Below are positions 14,218 through 17,369 of a stretch of 17,369 nt of DNA, piece after piece. How positions within the stretch are numbered: the first letter of the stretch is position 1; the number at the start of each line of letters is the position of its first letter. The translations under genes were made by a program, and so were the position numbers. Below the pieces are notes generated by a model. It was given only the letters and a program-made list of their open reading frames with translations. It was not told the origin of the DNA and did not search any database. Origin of the DNA: an uncultured Veillonella sp. Its GTDB lineage: Bacteria > Bacillota > Negativicutes > Veillonellales > Veillonellaceae. The stretch spans positions 1 through 17,369 of the forward strand of contig NZ_UQYC01000039.1 in the NCBI RefSeq assembly GCF_900545205.1. The letters are read 5' to 3'.

Positions 14218-15271
14218 CAAACTCAGCCCCTTTAAGGACAACAGGACCATCACTACTTACGATGCGGCCAATTTCGTATACGGTTTCACCACGACTCGCG
14301 AGATTTTCTGTAACCGTTTCCACATCGTTTTGGTCAACTATGAGGATCATACCAATGCCCATGTTGAAAGTACGGTACATTTCAGGCCATGCTACATTGC
14401 CCCATTCTTGTAGTTTCGTAAAGACAGGAAGTCGTGGCCATGTTGTAACATCTATCTCTGCAGTCACACCCTTTGGCAGTACGCGAGGAATGTTTTCATA
14501 GAAACCACCGCCTGTAATATGAACCATGCCTTTTACAAGTTCTTGTTCAATCAACGGCAATACAGCTTTTGGATATAAACGTGTAGGTGTCAACAACTCT
14601 TCGCCTAAAGTCTTACCAAACTCTGGGATATCTGTATCGATAGACAATTGTTTGTGGTCGAATACGATTTTACGAACCAAGGAGAAACCATTGGAATGAA
14701 CGCCAGAAGATGGCAAACCTAAAATGACATCACCCGCTTTGATGCTTTCACCAGTAATCAGTTTAGGGCGATCAACGATACCAACGGCAAAACCAGCCAC
14801 ATCGTAATCATCGTTATCGTAAAAGCCCGCCATTTCAGCAGTTTCACCGCCCAGTAAAGCACAGCCAGACTCTTCACAAGCCTCTGCCACACCGCGCACG
14901 ATATCTGCTACTTTCACAGGATCAAGTTTACCAACTGCAATGTAGTCGAGGAAGAATAGAGGCGTAGCACCTTGTACGAGAATATCGTTAACACTCATAG
15001 CTACGCAGTCTTGGCCAATAGTATCATGCTTATCCATCATGATAGCAAGGCGTAATTTTGTGCCTACCCCATCTGTACCAGATACTAGCATAGGATCAGA
15101 CATGGAGTGACCAGCTAAGGAATAGAGGCCCCCAAAACCACCTAAATCACCAACAACACCTGGTGTATAGGTGCGTTTCACGGATTCCTTCATCAATTCT
15201 ACAGCACGATTACCTGCATCGATATCAACGCCTGCATCGCGATAGGTTAAACTAGTTTTATTCGAGCACAT
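14210..15271 (-). CDS. purM: AIR synthetase (FGAM cyclo-ligase)
   Basis: A 353-residue ATP-dependent enzyme that closes the imidazole ring of FGAM to AIR. TYRDAGVDIDAGNR (9-22) is the typical PurM start. SGTDGVGTKLRLA (64-76), CVAMSVNDILVQGATPLFFLDY (89-110) and GGETAEMAGFY (141-151) carry the nucleotide and phosphate-binding residues shared with the PurM/PurL/HypE superfamily. The C-terminal part contains TGGGFYENIPRVLP. The start overlaps the end of purF by 14 nt and is preceded by GGAAGGGG. The overlap suggests coupled translation. Confidence 0.98.
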   Translation of the reverse strand: MCSNKTSLTYRDAGVDIDAGNRAVELMKESVKRTYTPGVVGDLGGFGGLYSLAGHSMSDPMLVSGTDGVGTKLRLAIMMDKHDTIGQDCVAMSVNDILVQGATPLFFLDYIAVGKLDPVKVADIVRGVAEACEESGCALLGGETAEMAGFYDNDDYDVAGFAVGIVDRPKLITGESIKAGDVILGLPSSGVHSNGFSLVRKIVFDHKQLSIDTDIPEFGKTLGEELLTPTRLYPKAVLPLIEQELVKGMVHITGGGFYENIPRVLPKGVTAEIDVTTWPRLPVFTKLQEWGNVAWPEMYRTFNMGIGMILIVDQNDVETVTENLASRGETVYEIGRIVSSDGPVVLKGAEFDV

Positions 15272-16676
15272 ATTTGACCCCTTCCTCTTGTTCCGCAGGA
15301 ACCTCTACACTGTAATCACCATTAAAGCAAGCAAAACATAAGTCATTAGGCGCTATATCAGAAACAGCGCGACATAAGCCTTCACGAGATAAATAATGTA
15401 ATTTATCGGCATTAATATAGTCTTTGATTTCATCTACTGTATGTGTAGCAGCAATGAGCTCTTTACGCACCGATGTATCAATGCCATAGTGACAGGAGTA
15501 CTCAATGGATGGAGAGCTAACGCACATGTACACCTCTTTGGCACCCGCTTCTTTTAGCATCTTAACGATGATGCCACTCGTAGTACCACGTACAATAGAG
15601 TCATCGATGAGTACAATCCGTTTACCGCTTACCACATGAGGTAGTGGGTTTAGTTTCATGCGAACAGCTAATTCCCGTTCCTCTTGGTTTGGTTTAATGA
15701 AAGTACGTCCGCTATATCGGTTTTTCACTAACCCTTCTGCAAAAGGTATGCCCGATGCACGAGCATAGCCTAATGCAGCGGTAGTGCCAGAATCAGGAAT
15801 AGACATGACAATATCTGCATCATATTTTGTTTCGTTATATAGCTCACGTCCCATATTGAGGCGGGATTGATAAACCGATTGACCATCAATATGACTATCG
15901 CCACGTGCAAAATAGATGTATTCAAAAACACAAAGCTTTTTATCAATTTTTTCTGGTTCTGCATAAATAGTGCTACGCACGCCTGAATCATCGATGATTA
16001 CCATTTCGCCTGGATCGATGTGACGAATAAACTCGGCTTTTATGGCATCTAATGCACAGCTTTCACTAGAGAGAACATAACCATTTTCAGTTTTCCCTAA
16101 GCACAGAGGTCTAAAGCCTTGTGGGTCGCGTACACCTACTAAAGAGTCGTTTGTAGTAATGACTAAGGAGAAAGCCCCTTCAATTTGGCGGGCTGCATCA
16201 GCAATGCGTTCCGCTTGCGTTTCTGCTTTAGAACGAGCAATGAGGTTTACGATAACCTCGGAATCCATCGTCGTTTGAAAAATGGAACCATCCGCTTCAA
16301 GACGTTTACGAATGGCTAAGGCATTCGTTAAGTTCCCATTATGAGCTACCGCAATTTGACCACCTTGATAGTGAATTACCAACGGTTGGATATTGCGCGG
16401 ATTATTGGAACCTGTTGTAGAGTACCGCACATGACCAGTCCCCATATGGCTTGGTAAGGATGGTAGTTCTTTAATGGCCTCAGTCAACAAGCCCATACCT
16501 TTTTTTAGTTCTACATCATGACCATCTGTAACGGCAATGCCCGCGCTTTCTTGGCCACGGTGTTGAAGTGCAAAGAGCCCCCAATATACATAGCGTGCTA
16601 CATCAACGGTTCTATCATAGACACCGAATACACCACACTCTTCATGCCATTTATCAAAAACAGGATCGTAGTTCAT
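15258..16676 (-). CDS. purF: Amidophosphoribosyltransferase
   Basis: A 472-residue enzyme of the first committed purine step, moving the glutamine amide onto PRPP. The N-terminal Ntn glutaminase domain begins with a 13-residue propeptide ahead of C14 (EE|CGVFGVYD), the nucleophile after cleavage. HVRYSTTGSNN and AHNGNLTNA form its glutamine site. The C-terminal phosphoribosyltransferase domain carries the PRPP loop VLIDDSIVRGTTS (355-367). Four cysteines, C249, C395, C447 and C450, match the 4Fe-4S ligands of the Bacillus enzyme, so this is the oxygen-sensitive Fe-S type, sensible in an anaerobe. It starts 9 nt after purC, with the ribosome binding site AAGGGGG partly overlapping the purC stop codon. 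Confidence 0.98.
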   Translation of the reverse strand: MNYDPVFDKWHEECGVFGVYDRTVDVARYVYWGLFALQHRGQESAGIAVTDGHDVELKKGMGLLTEAIKELPSLPSHMGTGHVRYSTTGSNNPRNIQPLVIHYQGGQIAVAHNGNLTNALAIRKRLEADGSIFQTTMDSEVIVNLIARSKAETQAERIADAARQIEGAFSLVITTNDSLVGVRDPQGFRPLCLGKTENGYVLSSESCALDAIKAEFIRHIDPGEMVIIDDSGVRSTIYAEPEKIDKKLCVFEYIYFARGDSHIDGQSVYQSRLNMGRELYNETKYDADIVMSIPDSGTTAALGYARASGIPFAEGLVKNRYSGRTFIKPNQEERELAVRMKLNPLPHVVSGKRIVLIDDSIVRGTTSGIIVKMLKEAGAKEVYMCVSSPSIEYSCHYGIDTSVRKELIAATHTVDEIKDYINADKLHYLSREGLCRAVSDIAPNDLCFACFNGDYSVEVPAEQEEGVKYVLE

Positions 16677-16685
16677 TGTGCCCCC

Positions 16686-17369
16686 TTAGGCGCGTTCGCC
16701 AGTAAGACGGAATAACATTTCCTTGTATGCTTCTTCAATATTGCCAAGATCGCGACGGAAGCGGTCTTTGTCGAGTTTTTCACCTGTTGTAGCATCCCAG
16801 AAACGGCATGTATCAGGAGAAATTTCATCACCTAATAATACTTCACCATTGTGTGTACCAAATTCTAATTTAAAGTCTACAAGGGTTACATTTTTTGTAG
16901 CCAAGAATTTTTTCAAAATATCATTTACTTTTAAAGTGATTGTAGAAATTACATCAAGTTGTTCTTGCGTAGCCCAACCAAGTGCTGTGATTTGGGATTC
17001 ATTGGCAAATGGATCGCCTAATTCATCATTTTTGTAGCAGAATTCAAGGATTGGATGTTTAAGAGGAGTACCTTCTTCAATGCCAAAACGTTTAGCCATG
17101 GAGCCAGCTGCAATGTTACGAACGATAACTTCTAAAGGAACGATATCCAAAGTAAGTACTGTTTGATTGCGATCATCTTCGCGACGAACAAAGTGAGTTG
17201 GTACACCTTCTTTTTTCAACAATTCAAAGAAGAAAGAAGAAATTTTATTGTTCAATACGCCTTTGCCAAGAATGGTATCATGTTTTTCACCGTTGAATGC
17301 AGTAGCATCATCTTTGTAATGAACGATATACTCATCTTTGTTATCTGTTTGGTATACTTGTTTTGCTTT
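16686..17369 (-). CDS. purC: SAICAR synthetase (N-terminus beyond the window)
   Basis: 227 residues are visible, with the reading frame open to the window edge. The first visible residues, AKQVYQTDNKDEYIVHYKDD, correspond to a point about a dozen residues into the protein, so only the extreme N-terminus is missing. A TTG at 17255 is an internal Leu codon, not a start. The enzyme condenses CAIR with aspartate. Signatures are EVIVRNIAAGSMAKRFG, FKLEFG and the hallmark LGDEISPDTCRFWD. It is followed by purF after 9 nt. In Bacillus, purS-purQ-purL lie between purC and purF; here they are absent from this position. Confidence 0.97.
   Translation of the reverse strand, partial: KAKQVYQTDNKDEYIVHYKDDATAFNGEKHDTILGKGVLNNKISSFFFELLKKEGVPTHFVRREDDRNQTVLTLDIVPLEVIVRNIAAGSMAKRFGIEEGTPLKHPILEFCYKNDELGDPFANESQITALGWATQEQLDVISTITLKVNDILKKFLATKNVTLVDFKLEFGTHNGEVLLGDEISPDTCRFWDATTGEKLDKDRFRRDLGNIEEAYKEMLFRLTGERA

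Noticed and set aside
1..17369. Mobile element, CRISPR, phage or defence genes
   Set aside because: There are no transposase or integrase motifs, no regularly spaced repeats and no abrupt change in coding character. Apart from two accessory genes, the content is conserved core metabolism.

Overview
The window looks like chromosome from a diderm Firmicute of the class Negativicutes, most likely Veillonella or a close relative. This is inferred from four things: low-GC DNA with Firmicutes-like gene orders and strong purine-rich ribosome binding sites, a protein with a signal peptide and an outer-membrane beta-barrel, MenC of the type common in Firmicutes, and PurF of the Fe-S/propeptide type. 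No species marker was searched.

Layout from left to right. (1) 1-54 holds the 5' part of a tRNA-Asp(GUC) gene on the minus strand; its 3' end is off the window. (2) 55-420 is AT-rich and holds a likely tRNA promoter and a hairpin that probably terminates the next gene. (3) 421-1635 (minus) encodes an exported protein resembling the beta-barrel of inverse autotransporters (intimin/invasin type), but with no passenger. (4) 1893-2510 (plus) encodes a membrane-anchored DUF2939-like protein of unknown role. These two genes are divergent, and each has a recognisable sigma-70-type promoter in the 1636-1892 gap. A bidirectional terminator at 2561-2602 closes the plus-strand gene.

(5) 2653-10392 (minus) is a menaquinone cluster, read as menF-menD-menH-menB, a 144-nt gap with a hairpin, then menE-menC-menI. 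Together these take chorismate to isochorismate, SEPHCHC, SHCHC, o-succinylbenzoate (OSB), OSB-CoA, DHNA-CoA and free DHNA. In reaction order the enzymes are MenF, MenD, MenH, MenC, MenE, MenB and MenI. The prenyltransferase (menA) and methyltransferase (menG/ubiE) are not in the window.

(6) 10393-10690 separates the two pathways. It contains the purine-operon terminator, an extended -10 promoter for menF, and a leader of about 150 nt. The leader has an intrinsic terminator, a competing antiterminator pairing and a possible 17-codon leader ORF, which is the signature of transcription attenuation. This is the most interesting non-coding element here.

(7) 10691-17369 (minus) is the distal part of a de novo purine operon, purC-purF-purM-purN-purH-purD, ending in IMP. 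purC lacks its first codons because the window ends. The genes are tightly packed or overlapping except for a 92-nt gap before purD.

Most of the window is ordinary core metabolism. I see no mobile element, CRISPR array, phage gene or defence system. The items worth following up are the menF leader, the passenger-less inverse-autotransporter-like barrel with an inverted repeat inside its promoter, and a sequence shared by the menF and purD leaders.
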